64,000 bases of DNA from Dyella sp. GSA-30 (GTDB taxonomy: Bacteria; Pseudomonadota; Gammaproteobacteria; Xanthomonadales; Rhodanobacteraceae). The DNA lies in assembly GCF_027924605.1 (NCBI RefSeq), contig NZ_AP027042.1:3015524-3079523 (forward strand), given 5' to 3'. Under the pieces are notes generated by a model, which was not told where the DNA came from, did not search any database, and worked only from the letters and a program-made list of their open reading frames with translations. Shown piece by piece: positions 43,938 to 53,669 of the stretch (position 1 is the stretch's first letter; the number at the start of each line of letters is the position of its first letter). Position numbers and translations under genes: made by a program.

Positions 43938-44692
43938 GCGCGCGCCTCGCTCTCGGCGATCTGGCGTACCCAGTCCTTGCCGCTTTCCATCGCCAGCAGA
44001 TCGGTGCGTGCGCGGCCGAACAGGCTGGCGATGTAATAGAGCTTGGTCGCGGCCATCATCGTCAGCAGCGGCCACAGCATGCTGCCGACCATCTTCGATG
44101 GGCCGAGCAGGCGCACGGTGGAGCCCTGATGCAATGTGTTCCACCAGTTCACCGAGAAGTGCACGATCGGTACGTTGATCACGCCGATGATCGCCAGGAA
44201 CGCGGCAGCGCGTGCGCCTTGGCGGCGATCTTCGAAGGCGTGATACAGGCCGATGACGCCCAGGTACAGGAACAGCAGCACCAGCTCGGAGGTGAGTCGC
44301 GCGTCCCAGGTCCACCAGGTGCCCCACATCGGCTTGCCCCAGAGCGAACCGGTGACCAGGGTGATAAAGGTGAACGCGGCGCCGATCGGCGCGGACTCCA
44401 TCGCCACGACCTCGGCCAGCTTGACGCGCCAGACCAGGGCGATGAATGACGCTATCGCCATTACAAAATAAATAAAGAGACTCATCCAGGCGCACGGCAC
44501 GTGGATGAAGATGATCCGGTAGGCATCGCCTTGCTGATAGTCGGCTGGCGCAAGCACCAGGCCGCCATAGAGCGCCAGCGCGGCCAGCACGACTGCCAGG
44601 GCGATGGCCCAGGGGCGCACGATGCCGGCGAAGCGATAGAAGATCGGTGGCGAACCGAGCTTATGTACCCAGAGCGGGATCCATTTGGCCAT
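43934..44692 (-). CDS. ccmC: Heme exporter permease CcmC
   Basis: The 252-residue, six-helix protein has the WWD-type loop WGTWWTWDARLTSELVL and flanking His residues (FIHVPCAWMS, IVHFSVNWWNTLHQG). It delivers heme to CcmE. It starts four bases after the ccmB stop. Confidence 0.96.
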   Translation of the reverse strand: MAKWIPLWVHKLGSPPIFYRFAGIVRPWAIALAVVLAALALYGGLVLAPADYQQGDAYRIIFIHVPCAWMSLFIYFVMAIASFIALVWRVKLAEVVAMESAPIGAAFTFITLVTGSLWGKPMWGTWWTWDARLTSELVLLFLYLGVIGLYHAFEDRRQGARAAAFLAIIGVINVPIVHFSVNWWNTLHQGSTVRLLGPSKMVGSMLWPLLTMMAATKLYYIASLFGRARTDLLAMESGKDWVRQIAESEARA

Positions 44693-44696
44693 ACGG

Positions 44697-45383
44697 TCAG
44701 GCGTCCAAGGCTATGCGGAGTGCAATGGCACAAGCCAATGGAGCCAGTACCAGCGCCAGAACCAGTCCGGCACCCAGCCAAGCAATCGGCGCTAACCACG
44801 GCAGCCCTTGTTGTGCCGCGGCGACAGCACCGGCGGCAAAGATCACCACCGGCACGCAAAGCGGCAGCAGCATCAAGGCCAGCAGCATACCAGAGCGCCG
44901 CGTACCGGCCGTCAGCGCCACCAGCACCGCGCCGAGCAGGCTGAGCAGGGGCGTTGCCAGCAATAACGCCAGCATCAAGACCGGGATGACAGCGTTCGGC
45001 AGATGCAGCATGCCGGCCAGCAGCGGCGAGATTACGATCAGCGGCAGCGCCGTGGTCAGCCAGTGCGCAAGAATTTTCATGCCGAGCATCAGCGCCAGCG
45101 GTTGTGGCGCGACGACCAGTTGCTCCAGCGAACCGTCTTCGATATCGCTGCGGAACATGGCGTCGAGCGCCAGCAGCATGGCCAGCAGCACGGTGACCAG
45201 CACCACGCCGCCGGCAATGCGTTGCAGCAGCGTGTCTTCCGGGCCGAGGGCGAACGGAAACAGCGTGGCGACGATCAGCGCGTAGAGCACCGGCATGGCG
45301 ATGTCACCGCGGCGACGCCAGGCGAGGGTGAGATCGCGGCGCAGGATGGCCGAGCAGGCGGCGGTCAGGGAGGGGCGGGTCAT
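44697..45383 (-). CDS. ccmB: Heme exporter permease CcmB
   Basis: This 228-residue membrane protein has six helices and the conserved stretches LTLAWRRRGDIAMPVLYALIVATLFPFALGP and SDIEDGSLEQLVVAPQP. It forms the ABC module with CcmA. Its start lies 165 bp from the ccmA stop because of the repeat at 45412-45527; elsewhere in the operon genes touch. Confidence 0.96.
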   Translation of the reverse strand: MTRPSLTAACSAILRRDLTLAWRRRGDIAMPVLYALIVATLFPFALGPEDTLLQRIAGGVVLVTVLLAMLLALDAMFRSDIEDGSLEQLVVAPQPLALMLGMKILAHWLTTALPLIVISPLLAGMLHLPNAVIPVLMLALLLATPLLSLLGAVLVALTAGTRRSGMLLALMLLPLCVPVVIFAAGAVAAAQQGLPWLAPIAWLGAGLVLALVLAPLACAIALRIALDA

Positions 45384-45411
45384 GAGAGCGCCTGGGCGAA
45401 GAGCGCCCCTT

Positions 45412-45527
45412 CACCCAACCCTCTCCCCCGGCAAAGCCAGGGGAGAGGGCTCAAATAGGCGAAACCTCGAATCTTGCCCAACGCTGCTCCCTCTCCCCTG
45501 GCTTTGCCGGGGGAGAGGGTTGGGGTG
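45412..45527. repeat. Long inverted repeat between ccmA and ccmB
   Basis: Arms of 38 and 39 bases (45412-45449 and 45489-45527), made of CCCTCTCCCC and GGCTTTGCC blocks, match with only one extra G in the right arm. The spacer is 39 bases. In RNA it would form a very stable hairpin inside the ccm message. It looks like a mobile intergenic repeat (MITE or BIME type), different from the REP doublets elsewhere in the window. Confidence 0.85.
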
Positions 45528-45548
45528 AGGGGGGCTCTCGCACGCAAC

Positions 45549-46175
45549 TCACCCATGCAACCGAATCCGCTTGGGCTCGCCACCCACAAAACTCACCGCA
45601 CCATGACTGGTCACCAACACCGCACCACCTTGAGCCACCTGCTGCTCGATCAACCGATTGACCAGTTCGATGCCGTGACGGTCGAGATTGGCGTAGGGCT
45701 CATCCAGCAGCCACACAGTTGCCGGCACGATCAGCAGTCGAGCGAGCGCAGCACGCTTCTTTTGCCCCGCGGACAAACGTCGGGTCGGCTCGTCTTCATA
45801 ACCTGACAAACCCACGGTGGCGAGCGCGGTTTCTGCCTGCATCCCGTCGCGGCATCCATACAGGCCCACCGCTGCGGCGAGATTTTCGCGTGCGCTCAAA
45901 TCAGCCTTGAGACCCAGCTGGTGCCCTAGAAAAAGCACCTCGCCCGCACAAAGATCCCGGTGCCAGGGCGCGTCTCGCCAACGCAGCTCGCCTTCATCGA
46001 TATGCAGCAAACCGGCCAGCACGCGCAGCAACGTCGTCTTGCCGCTGCCATTGTCGCCTTCGACCAGGGCGACTTCTCCCGCGTGCAGGCTGAAGTCGAG
46101 CGGGCCGAATACAGGCTCGTCCTGCCGATAAAACGACAGGGCGCGTGCTTCGAGCAATGGAGTGGCAGTGGTCAT
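45549..46175 (-). CDS. ccmA: Heme exporter ATPase CcmA
   Basis: The 208-residue ABC ATPase shows Walker A GDNGSGKTT, signature RRLSAGQKKR, Walker B VWLLDEPYANLD and the switch His in VTSHG. It powers release of holo-CcmE together with CcmB. ATG 46175 was chosen from homology (MTTATPLLEARAL...); the frame extends 19 codons further upstream. First gene of the ccm operon. Confidence 0.95.
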   Translation of the reverse strand: MTTATPLLEARALSFYRQDEPVFGPLDFSLHAGEVALVEGDNGSGKTTLLRVLAGLLHIDEGELRWRDAPWHRDLCAGEVLFLGHQLGLKADLSARENLAAAVGLYGCRDGMQAETALATVGLSGYEDEPTRRLSAGQKKRAALARLLIVPATVWLLDEPYANLDRHGIELVNRLIEQQVAQGGAVLVTSHGAVSFVGGEPKRIRLHG

Positions 46176-46228
46176 TCCGTCGATTGTCCGCAATGGCTGG
46201 CGCGCTTGTCCATGCGGCGAGCTGCCGC

Positions 46229-46627
46229 TCAAAGGATGCGCAGCATGGCGGGGCCAGCGGCTTTGCCATGGACATAAGCATTCTGCCGATAGCGACGGGC
46301 GTAGGTATCCATCGTTGTCGTGTCCGGACCGGTCGCGAACAGGCTCGCCTCACGCCAGGAGCTACCCACACCTTCAGCCGCGACGATGGCCTCGCAGCAG
46401 GTTTTCAGCTCACTCAGCAGGCGATGCTGCGCATCACGATTGTCCGCCCGCGATCGGAGTTCGGAGTGCGGGTTCCAGGCGGTCAGCACGCTCCAGCAAT
46501 CCGTGCCGACCAGGGCGAGCAGTTCTGACGGCAGCGGCGCATCGATGTGGATGGCTGCCCAGCCGCCACGCGCCAGGCGCACCCGATACGTGGTGGCCCG
46601 GTACGCGGCGAGCAGGGTTTCATCCAT
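46229..46627 (-). CDS. DUF3293 protein
   Basis: The 132-residue protein has the DUF3293 pattern: LLAAYRATTYRV, WSVLTAWNPHSELRSRADNRDAQHRLLSEL, GSSWREASLFATG and the final RYRQNAYV. Function unknown, but the domain is common in gammaproteobacteria. Its ATG lies inside the last codons of kmo (8-base overlap), so it is translated with it. Confidence 0.85.
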   Translation of the reverse strand: MDETLLAAYRATTYRVRLARGGWAAIHIDAPLPSELLALVGTDCWSVLTAWNPHSELRSRADNRDAQHRLLSELKTCCEAIVAAEGVGSSWREASLFATGPDTTTMDTYARRYRQNAYVHGKAAGPAMLRIL

Positions 46628-48023
46628 GCCGCAATTCGGGCAGTGGAGGCAGGGTGGCGAGCAAGGTCGACACTGCAGCATCCAGATTGACGCTGGCCGC
46701 TTCGGTCGAGCCGCGCAGCAATTGCTGCAGCAATTGATCCTGGGCGCGGCCGCGCTCGAACGCGTAGGCGTAGGGCAGATGGGTAAAGGTGACCATGCGA
46801 TAGCGCGCCATGAAATGCTGCGGCGCGCGTTCGGCCAGTAAGGCGCCGAGTTCGCGCTTGGCCAGATAGTGCGGATCGGCGACCGAGTCGCGCATCTCCA
46901 CGTAATTCTCCACCGCCATCGCGGCAATCGCGTTGGCGTTGGGCTGGCGAATGCGCTGGAACTGGCCGAAGACACCGGCGGTGTCGTGTGGCTGCTCGGC
47001 CAGCAGGTCGGCCAGGACCACCGTGTCTTCGAAGCCGCAGTTCATGCCCTGGCCGTGGAACGGCACGATGGCGTGGGCGGCGTCGCCGATCAGCAGGGCG
47101 CGGCCGTCGATATGCCAGCGGTCCAGATAGAGCGTCGACAGGCTGCCGACCGGATGACTGTCATAGTCCTCGGCGAAATCCGGGATCAGGGGCAGCAGGT
47201 CGGGAAAGTCATCGCGGAAAAACGCTTCCGCTTCCGTGGCGGTCGGCAAGGTGGCAAAGCTGGGGTGCGGCCCCTGGGCGGGCAGGAACAGCGTGACCGT
47301 AAAGCTGCCCTCGGTATTGGGCAACGCAATGCACATATAGCCACCGCGCGGCCAGATGTGCAGGGCGTGCGGCTCCAGTGCGAACTGGTCGTGACCGCCG
47401 GCTTCGCGCAGCAAATCGGCCGACAGTTTTGAGCCGGGCGGGATTTCCAGTTCCTTGTACGCGTGGCCGAGTGCTTCGACGCGTTCGCCCAATGGCGAGT
47501 AAGCATTCATGGCCATGCGCAGCGCGGAGCCCGCGCCGTCGGCGCCGATCACGATCGGCGCATCGATGTCGCGCTGTGCGCCCTGTTCGTTGATCAGGCG
47601 AATACGGCCGGTGTCGAAATCGGCGTCATGCAGCGATTGCCCGAAATGCAGCCGCACACCAGCCGCTTCCGCAGCATCGAGCAACAGCATGTTCAAAGCG
47701 CCGCGCGATACCGACCAGATGACCTCGCTGTCGTCCACGCCATAGCGCTGCAGGCCCGAACGGCCATCGCGCGTATGCACCATGCGACCGCGCATCATCA
47801 CGGCGCGTTGCATGACCTGATCGGCAAGGCCGGCGGTGCGCAGTGCCTGCAGGCCGCGTTCGGCCAGGGCCAGGTTGATCGAGCGCCCGCCGATAAAGCC
47901 AGCTTTGCGCGGGTCGGGGCGTTTTTCGAAGACATCGACCGTGAAGCCACGGCGCGCCAGTTGCTGGGCCAGCAGAGCGCCGACGAGGCCGCCGCCGATA
48001 AGAGTGATCGATGCTTGCGCCAT
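46620..48023 (-). CDS. kmo: Kynurenine 3-monooxygenase
   Basis: This 467-residue FAD monooxygenase has GGGLVG (10-15), GGRSINLALAERGLQAL, VIGADGAGSALR and GDAAHAIVPFHGQGMNCGFED, the last being highly characteristic of Kmo. It converts kynurenine to 3-hydroxykynurenine in tryptophan degradation and de novo NAD synthesis, a route known in Xanthomonadales. A C-terminal helix-rich segment completes the usual length. No other kynurenine-pathway gene is in the window. Confidence 0.94.
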   Translation of the reverse strand: MAQASITLIGGGLVGALLAQQLARRGFTVDVFEKRPDPRKAGFIGGRSINLALAERGLQALRTAGLADQVMQRAVMMRGRMVHTRDGRSGLQRYGVDDSEVIWSVSRGALNMLLLDAAEAAGVRLHFGQSLHDADFDTGRIRLINEQGAQRDIDAPIVIGADGAGSALRMAMNAYSPLGERVEALGHAYKELEIPPGSKLSADLLREAGGHDQFALEPHALHIWPRGGYMCIALPNTEGSFTVTLFLPAQGPHPSFATLPTATEAEAFFRDDFPDLLPLIPDFAEDYDSHPVGSLSTLYLDRWHIDGRALLIGDAAHAIVPFHGQGMNCGFEDTVVLADLLAEQPHDTAGVFGQFQRIRQPNANAIAAMAVENYVEMRDSVADPHYLAKRELGALLAERAPQHFMARYRMVTFTHLPYAYAFERGRAQDQLLQQLLRGSTEAASVNLDAAVSTLLATLPPLPELRHG

Positions 48024-48198
48024 GCTGCGACCCGTCAGGAGAATCCGTCCACTTTGTGCAAGGCGAGGCCGTTACGCAAGAGGTTGCATTTGCAAGTAAT
48101 CGGGCCTTATTGCCAGATAAGGCAAGCGCGATGCCGCGAAGCAGCACGTGTTGTGCTGCAACGGTCTGTTACAGGTATCGCGACCCGTGTAGCGGCGA

Positions 48199-48696
48199 TC
48201 AGCCGGGCTTCTTGGGACCGGGGCGGTTGGCGGGGTTGGCCGGATTGGTCTGCGTCGCCACGTCCAGGAAGCCGCGCTGCATCGATTTCCAGGCATCCAT
48301 GTTGCGCTCGGTCAGCTCGTTGAGCATCGACCACGGGGTCTGCCCAAGCAGGCTATTGAGCTGGGTGCGGAATTGCTGCTGCTGGTCCAGGAACACCTGC
48401 AGACTGCGCTCCAGATAGGGGCCCATGAAGCCCTGCAGCGAATCGCCGTAGAAACGGATGATCTGGCTGAGGAGCTGGGGCGACAGCATCGGCTGCCCCT
48501 TTTCCTCATGCTCGGAGATGATCTGCAGCAAGACCGAGCGGGTCAGATCCTCGCCGCTCTTGGCGTCGCGGACTTCAAAGGTTTCACCGTCCAGAACCAG
48601 CTGACGGACTTCTTCCAGCGTGATGTAGCTGGAGATTTCCGTGTCGTAGAGCCGGCGGTTCGGATACTTCTTGATGGTGCGAATTGTTTGTGCCAT
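48199..48696 (-). CDS. phaR: PHA synthesis repressor PhaR-type protein
   Basis: The 165-residue protein starts TIRTIKKYPNRRLYDTEISSYITLEEV, the PHB/PHA accumulation regulator DNA-binding domain. The second PhaR domain (SVLLQIISEHEEKGQPMLS) follows, then a Gln-rich helical part. PhaR binds DNA and polyhydroxyalkanoate granules and represses phasin genes. No PHA synthase gene is near, so its targets are elsewhere. Confidence 0.92.
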   Translation of the reverse strand: MAQTIRTIKKYPNRRLYDTEISSYITLEEVRQLVLDGETFEVRDAKSGEDLTRSVLLQIISEHEEKGQPMLSPQLLSQIIRFYGDSLQGFMGPYLERSLQVFLDQQQQFRTQLNSLLGQTPWSMLNELTERNMDAWKSMQRGFLDVATQTNPANPANRPGPKKPG

Positions 48697-48797
48697 GCGT
48701 CACAACCTAACAGAAGGTATTGCGGCGCACCAGTCGCTTACATGAAATTTTTGCTGCACCCGGAGGTGCAGCAAACCTGTATACAGCAAGTGGTATT

Positions 48798-50351
48798 TCA
48801 GTGGCCTACGGCACCGCCGGCGCTGCCAAAAGGCGGCTTCGCCAGCCAAAGCAGCGGAATCAGCGCCAGGAACAGCACGGCGCACACCCAGAACACATCG
48901 TTGACCGCCAGCGTGAGGGCCTCGCGTGTGACCAATTGGTCGACCAGTGCCAGTCCGGTTTTTCCTGTCGCGCCCATCTGGGAAAGCTGCTGCAGAAAGC
49001 TGGTTGCGCCCGTCGAGGCGGGGTTGACGCTTTCGGTCAGCACGGCGTGGTGGAATTCGCCGCGGTGCTGCCACAGCGTCACCGAGGCCGCGGTCGACAC
49101 GCTCGAGCCCATGGTGCGGCAGAAGTTGGCCAGGCCCGAGGCGCTGGCGATGTCTTCTCCGGGCAGGCCGGACAGGTAGATCTGGTTGAGCGGGATAAAG
49201 AAGCAGGCAATACCGGCGCCCATCACGAAGCGCGGCAGCACCAGCGTGGCGAACGAGGCGGAGCTATCGAAGCTGGCAAACCAGTAAGAGGTACCCGCGA
49301 AAATCATGAAGGCCAGGGTGACCACGGCGCGCAGTTCGAGCCGGTTGATATTGGCGCCGATCACCGGCGCCATCAGGAAGGCGAGAATGCCCACCGGTGC
49401 GGTGGCCAGACCGGCCCAGGTCGCGGTGTAGTTCAACGTGGTCTGCAGCCACAGCGGAAACACCACGTTGATGCCGAAGAACGCCATCATCCCAAGCGAT
49501 AGCGCGGTAACGCCGACAGTGAAGTTGCGTCGCTTGAACAACGACAGGTCCACCACCGGATGCTTGGCATGAATCTCCCACACAATCAGGAAGGTCAGGC
49601 AGACCAGCGCCGTGATGCCCAGCGCCAAGATCATCGGTGAGGCGAACCAGTCGTTGTCGTTGCCGTTGTCCAGCATGAATTGCAACGAGCCCACGCCGAC
49701 CACCAGCAGGAGCAGGCCGATGGCGTCGATCGGCGTGCGCGACGTCTTGGTTTCCCGCTTGCGCAGCAGGGCCCAGGTGATCACTGCGGCGAGCAGGCCG
49801 ACCGGCACGTTGATGTAGAAAATCCACGGCCAGGAGAAGTTGTCGGTCAGCCAGCCGCCCAGGATCGGGCCGAAGATCGGCGCCACCACCACGGTCATTG
49901 CCCATAGCGCCAGCGCAATGCCTTGCTTGGCTTTCGGATAACTCGACAGCAGCAAGGTCAGCGACAACGCCACCATCGGACCGGAACCGGCGCCCTGCAG
50001 CAGACGGCAGATCACCAGCATCGGCATGCTGCTGGCCAGGCCGCACAGCATCGAGAACACCACGAACAACAGCACCGAGGCGACGAAGGTCTTCACTTCA
50101 CCGAAGCGCTTGGCCAGCCAGCCGGTCAGCGGCTGCATGATCGCGCTGGCCAGCGCGTAGGAGCTGATGGTCCAGGTACCTTCGCTGGAGCTGACACCGA
50201 GGCTGCCGGCGATATGCGGTACGGCGACGTTGACGATCGTCATGTCCAGCACCTCCATGAAGGTGCTGAAAGCCACGGCGATCGTCAGCAGCACCAGCGG
50301 ACCGCCATGCAGCGGTTTCAGTGGAGCGGCTTCGTTAGGCGTTGAGGACAT
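48798..50351 (-). CDS. emrB: EmrB-type MFS drug exporter
   Basis: The 517-residue protein has 14 predicted helices and DHA2 family motifs: VLDMTIVNVAVPHIAGSLG in helix 1, SSEGTWTISSYALASAIMQP, GWLAKRFGEVKTF and ILGGWLTDNFSWPWIFYINVPVG. It exports drugs with EmrA and an outer-membrane factor, whose genes lie directly upstream in the same operon. Whether it exports the phenazine made by the 1.5-12.8 kb cluster is an open but reasonable question. Confidence 0.95.
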   Translation of the reverse strand: MSSTPNEAAPLKPLHGGPLVLLTIAVAFSTFMEVLDMTIVNVAVPHIAGSLGVSSSEGTWTISSYALASAIMQPLTGWLAKRFGEVKTFVASVLLFVVFSMLCGLASSMPMLVICRLLQGAGSGPMVALSLTLLLSSYPKAKQGIALALWAMTVVVAPIFGPILGGWLTDNFSWPWIFYINVPVGLLAAVITWALLRKRETKTSRTPIDAIGLLLLVVGVGSLQFMLDNGNDNDWFASPMILALGITALVCLTFLIVWEIHAKHPVVDLSLFKRRNFTVGVTALSLGMMAFFGINVVFPLWLQTTLNYTATWAGLATAPVGILAFLMAPVIGANINRLELRAVVTLAFMIFAGTSYWFASFDSSASFATLVLPRFVMGAGIACFFIPLNQIYLSGLPGEDIASASGLANFCRTMGSSVSTAASVTLWQHRGEFHHAVLTESVNPASTGATSFLQQLSQMGATGKTGLALVDQLVTREALTLAVNDVFWVCAVLFLALIPLLWLAKPPFGSAGGAVGH

Positions 50352-50405
50352 GATCGAGTGCCGTCAGGGAAGGGGACGAAGGAATGGCGAGACGGGGTGG
50401 TTACC

Positions 50406-51614
50406 TCAGTTCGCGCTTGCTGCCTTGCCCAGATTGGCTTGAATGACCTGATCGGCCTCCGCGTCCGCCTTGCTTGCCATCTGATCGTAGACCGAGGTCT
50501 GCGCCAACGGCTTGTCGGACGGGGCTTGCGCCAGGGCCGCGCCGTGGTCGTCGGTGATGTCGATGGTGACTTCGGTCGACAGGCCCACGCGCAGCGGATG
50601 CTTGTCCAGGTCCTGATCGTTCAACGCGATGCGTACCGGCACGCGCTGCACGACCTTGATCCAGTTGCCGGTGGCGTTCTGCGCCGGCAGCAGCGAGAAC
50701 GCGCTGCCCGTGCCGGCGCCCAGGCCGATCACCTTGCCGTGGTATTCGACACTGCTGCCGTAGACGTCGGAGACGATCTTCGCCGGCTGGCCGATGCGGA
50801 TGTGGCGCAGCTGGCCTTCCTTGAAATTCGCATCCACCCATAGATCGTGCAGTGGCACCACGGTCATCAACTGCTGGCCGGGTTGCACGCTATTGCCCAG
50901 CTGTACGCTGCGCTGCGCGACATAACCGCTGACCGGCGCATAGATGTCGTTGCGCTGGGCCGCCACCCAGGCAGCACGAAAATTCGCGCGCGCCTGTTCC
51001 ACGGCCGGGTTGTTGACGACCTGGGTGCCTTCGATCGACGCGTGCGCGGCCGAGGCCTGGGCCTGCGCGGTGACCAGCGAGGCGCGTGCCTGATCGACGG
51101 CGTCGCGCAGATGTTGAATGTTTTCCGGCGCTTCGGCCTGTTCGGCGATCAGCGGCAGGCGACGCTTGAGATCCGCCTCGGCCTTCTTCAGGTTGATCTG
51201 CGCGGTGACGACTTGCGCGTCTGCGCTGCTGGCCGAATCGGTCTGCTGACGGACCTGGCGCACCGCCTGGGCCAACTGGCTGCGCGCTTGGCGCAGGCGT
51301 ACGTCGGCATCGGTGCTGTCGAGTTTTACCAGCACCTGGCCAGCTTCGACACGCTGTGTGTCGTCGGCAAAGATGGCCACTACGGTGCCTGGCACCTGGG
51401 TGGACAACGCGACCTGATTACCACCGACATAGGCGTCGTCCGTGGTTTCGCGCTTGGAGAACACAAACAGCCACAGCAACAGCCACGTGAGCGCGGCAAG
51501 GATAAAGACCAGGGCGACGATCAGCAGCGCGCGACGGCGCTTGCCCGGATCCTTGGCAGCCAGGCCGCTGTCGTTATCGTCCGTGGGCTTGGCGGTGGAT
51601 TCACTGGCGCTCAT
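50406..51614 (-). CDS. emrA: EmrA-type membrane fusion protein
   Basis: The 402-residue protein has one N-terminal membrane helix (ALLIVALVFILAALTWLLLWLFVF), a lipoyl-like half-motif (TTDDAYVGGNQVALSTQVPG), a long coiled-coil hairpin, and a second half (NDIYAPVSGYVAQRSVQLGNSVQPGQ). It bridges EmrB and the outer-membrane factor. Start ATG 51614 lies within the end of the outer-membrane-factor gene (14-base overlap). Confidence 0.95.
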   Translation of the reverse strand: MSASESTAKPTDDNDSGLAAKDPGKRRRALLIVALVFILAALTWLLLWLFVFSKRETTDDAYVGGNQVALSTQVPGTVVAIFADDTQRVEAGQVLVKLDSTDADVRLRQARSQLAQAVRQVRQQTDSASSADAQVVTAQINLKKAEADLKRRLPLIAEQAEAPENIQHLRDAVDQARASLVTAQAQASAAHASIEGTQVVNNPAVEQARANFRAAWVAAQRNDIYAPVSGYVAQRSVQLGNSVQPGQQLMTVVPLHDLWVDANFKEGQLRHIRIGQPAKIVSDVYGSSVEYHGKVIGLGAGTGSAFSLLPAQNATGNWIKVVQRVPVRIALNDQDLDKHPLRVGLSTEVTIDITDDHGAALAQAPSDKPLAQTSVYDQMASKADAEADQVIQANLGKAASAN

Positions 51615-53133
51615 GGGCGGCGTCTCCGGAAGAGGTGGAAGGCGTGGAAGTGGAGGCTGTCGTGTCGGATGTCTGGCGATAACCGCCACCGAGTGCCTTG
51701 ATCAGGCTCAGATCGGTGGACAGTGCCTGCGCATGCAGGCTGACGGCATCGTCCTGTTGCTGCAGTAGCTGGGCTGTCGCGGCGAGTTGTTCGCGTGCGT
51801 CGCGCACACCTTGTCGGGCGCGCGCTTGTGCTGTGCCGACCAGACGCTGGTTGGAGTCGATCTGTTTGGTCTTTTCCTGGCGACGCGCGGCCAGTTGTTC
51901 CGCACCGAGCGCCTGGGTGGCGACGTCGCGTGCCGCATCGGTCACCGTGCTGTTGTACTGCGCGATCGCTGCATCCAACTGTGCACGACTTACGCCGTAG
52001 GCGGCTTGCAGGCGGCCACCTTCGAAGATCGGTAGGTGCAGGGCGGGGGTCAGGCCGAAGACGCGACTGCCACGCGAGAAGATATTGCCGAGATCGCCGC
52101 TGCCGCCACTGGCCAGGCCCGGGATATTCGGACCGCCCTGGTTGGTGCTGGACAGGCCGACCATCGCGCTCACGCTGACGTCGGGATAGAACTGCGCGCG
52201 TGCTTCATCGGTCTGCTTGAGCGCCGACTCGACCTGCCAGCGACTGGCCGCGATATCGGGGCGACGCGCGACCAGATCCAGGCGGGCGTCATCGGGCAGG
52301 CCGCTCTTGATTTCAGGTAAGGGCCGCGGCGAAAGCGCCGGCAGTTCCGCCTGTGAGACGCCGAGCAGGGCGGCCAGTGCAGCGAGACGAATCTTGCCGG
52401 AGCCGTCGAGCGCAACCCGCATCTGGCGCGTGGCCGAGAGCTGGCTTTCCGACTGTTGCACGGTATCGGACAGGTCCACGCCCTGGCGTACGCGCAGCTG
52501 CGCGATGCGCAACAGACGCTCCTGCGTGCTTATCGCCTGATCGGCGAGCTGCAGGCGCGCGTGATCGGCCAGCCAACCGAAGTAAGTATCGGCAACGGCA
52601 TTTTGAATCGTCAGTGCGGCGGCACTACGTTGCGCTTCGGCGGCGTGCGCCTGATCCAGCGCGGCCTCGATGGCGGATTTTTTCTTGCCCCACCAGTCGA
52701 AATCGTAGTCGAACTGCACGCCGAGATCGGCCTGGTTGTACCAGGTGAAACCGAGGAACTGCGGCGGAATCATGCCGTGTTCGCTCAGGCGTTGACGCGT
52801 GACTTGTGCGCTGCCGTTGATGGTCAGTCCCGCTTGCGCGGCCGCGACGCGCACGTTCTGTTCGGCGTTCTGTACACGGGAATGCGCCTGCGCCAGATCG
52901 GGCGATTGTTTCATCGCCAGTTCGATCAGGTTGTCCAGCTGCGGGTCGTTATAGACCTTCCACCACTGCGCATCGGGCCAGCCGGCACGATTCGTGGTCT
53001 GCAGGCCGGCCAGTGGCACGTCGTCGCGTAGCGTCGGATGCGAGATCTTGGCCGGTATCGCACAGCCGGCTAACAAGGCGGTCAGCGCGGCGGCGAGTAT
53101 CCAGCGCGTGGATGTCGTCGGAGCTTGCTTCAT
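51601..53133 (-). CDS. NodT-family outer-membrane efflux lipoprotein
   Basis: The 510-residue protein has a lipoprotein signal (lipobox LLAGC) and two outer-membrane-efflux-protein repeats: WWKVYNDPQLDNLIELAMKQSPDL, VADTYFGWLADHARLQ, then RPDIAASRWQVESALKQTDEARA, PIFEGGRLQAAYGVSRAQL. It forms the exit duct for EmrAB. ATG 53133 overlaps the marR stop (ATGA). Confidence 0.94.
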   Translation of the reverse strand: MKQAPTTSTRWILAAALTALLAGCAIPAKISHPTLRDDVPLAGLQTTNRAGWPDAQWWKVYNDPQLDNLIELAMKQSPDLAQAHSRVQNAEQNVRVAAAQAGLTINGSAQVTRQRLSEHGMIPPQFLGFTWYNQADLGVQFDYDFDWWGKKKSAIEAALDQAHAAEAQRSAAALTIQNAVADTYFGWLADHARLQLADQAISTQERLLRIAQLRVRQGVDLSDTVQQSESQLSATRQMRVALDGSGKIRLAALAALLGVSQAELPALSPRPLPEIKSGLPDDARLDLVARRPDIAASRWQVESALKQTDEARAQFYPDVSVSAMVGLSSTNQGGPNIPGLASGGSGDLGNIFSRGSRVFGLTPALHLPIFEGGRLQAAYGVSRAQLDAAIAQYNSTVTDAARDVATQALGAEQLAARRQEKTKQIDSNQRLVGTAQARARQGVRDAREQLAATAQLLQQQDDAVSLHAQALSTDLSLIKALGGGYRQTSDTTASTSTPSTSSGDAAHERQ

Positions 53134-53654
53134 GATTGGGCGTCCGCGTCCAGATGATCGAGATTGACCGCCAGTTTGCGTAGCAGGCGGCTGAAACTGC
53201 GTTTTTCGGTGTCGCTGAAACCGACGAAGACTTCCATCAGCTGGGGGAACATCGGCGGCAGCATCTTGCGTACGAATTGTCGCCCCGCCGGGGTGATGCG
53301 GATGGTGACGCGGCGTCGATCTTCCTTGCTGTTCTGCCGGGTGATCAGGCCGCGCTTGACCAGCGCATTGGCGATGCGTGTCATGTTGGTCGGCCCCTGC
53401 GAAGTGAATTCGCACAGTTCACCCGGTGTCGACGTTCCATCGGGTCGACTGAACAGGATATTGAGCGTCATGAACTCGCTGTCGTTGAGCTTGTGTGGCT
53501 TCAGCTTGCGAGCGAGCTCTTCTTCGACACGCGCGCCGACCAGCCGTATCAGCCGCGCGATGGTGGCTTCACAGGCGGGCAGGTCGGGGATGTTTTCTTT
53601 GATCTGCGAAATGCCCTCGTCGAGCATCAGGATGCAGGGGTTCAACTTGGTCAT
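53130..53654 (-). CDS. MarR-family regulator of the efflux operon
   Basis: The 174-residue winged-helix protein has a DNA-binding part with SEFMTLNILFSRP, TPGELCEFTSQGPTNMTRIANALVKRGLITRQ and the wing DRRRVTIRITPAG. It is the first gene of the efflux operon, coupled to the outer-membrane-factor gene, so it probably represses its own operon and is released by a toxic ligand. ATG 53654 is preferred; a start 14 codons upstream would put the operator-like palindrome within the coding region. Confidence 0.92.
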   Translation of the reverse strand: MTKLNPCILMLDEGISQIKENIPDLPACEATIARLIRLVGARVEEELARKLKPHKLNDSEFMTLNILFSRPDGTSTPGELCEFTSQGPTNMTRIANALVKRGLITRQNSKEDRRRVTIRITPAGRQFVRKMLPPMFPQLMEVFVGFSDTEKRSFSRLLRKLAVNLDHLDADAQS

Positions 53655-53669
53655 TTCATCAGAGCATAG

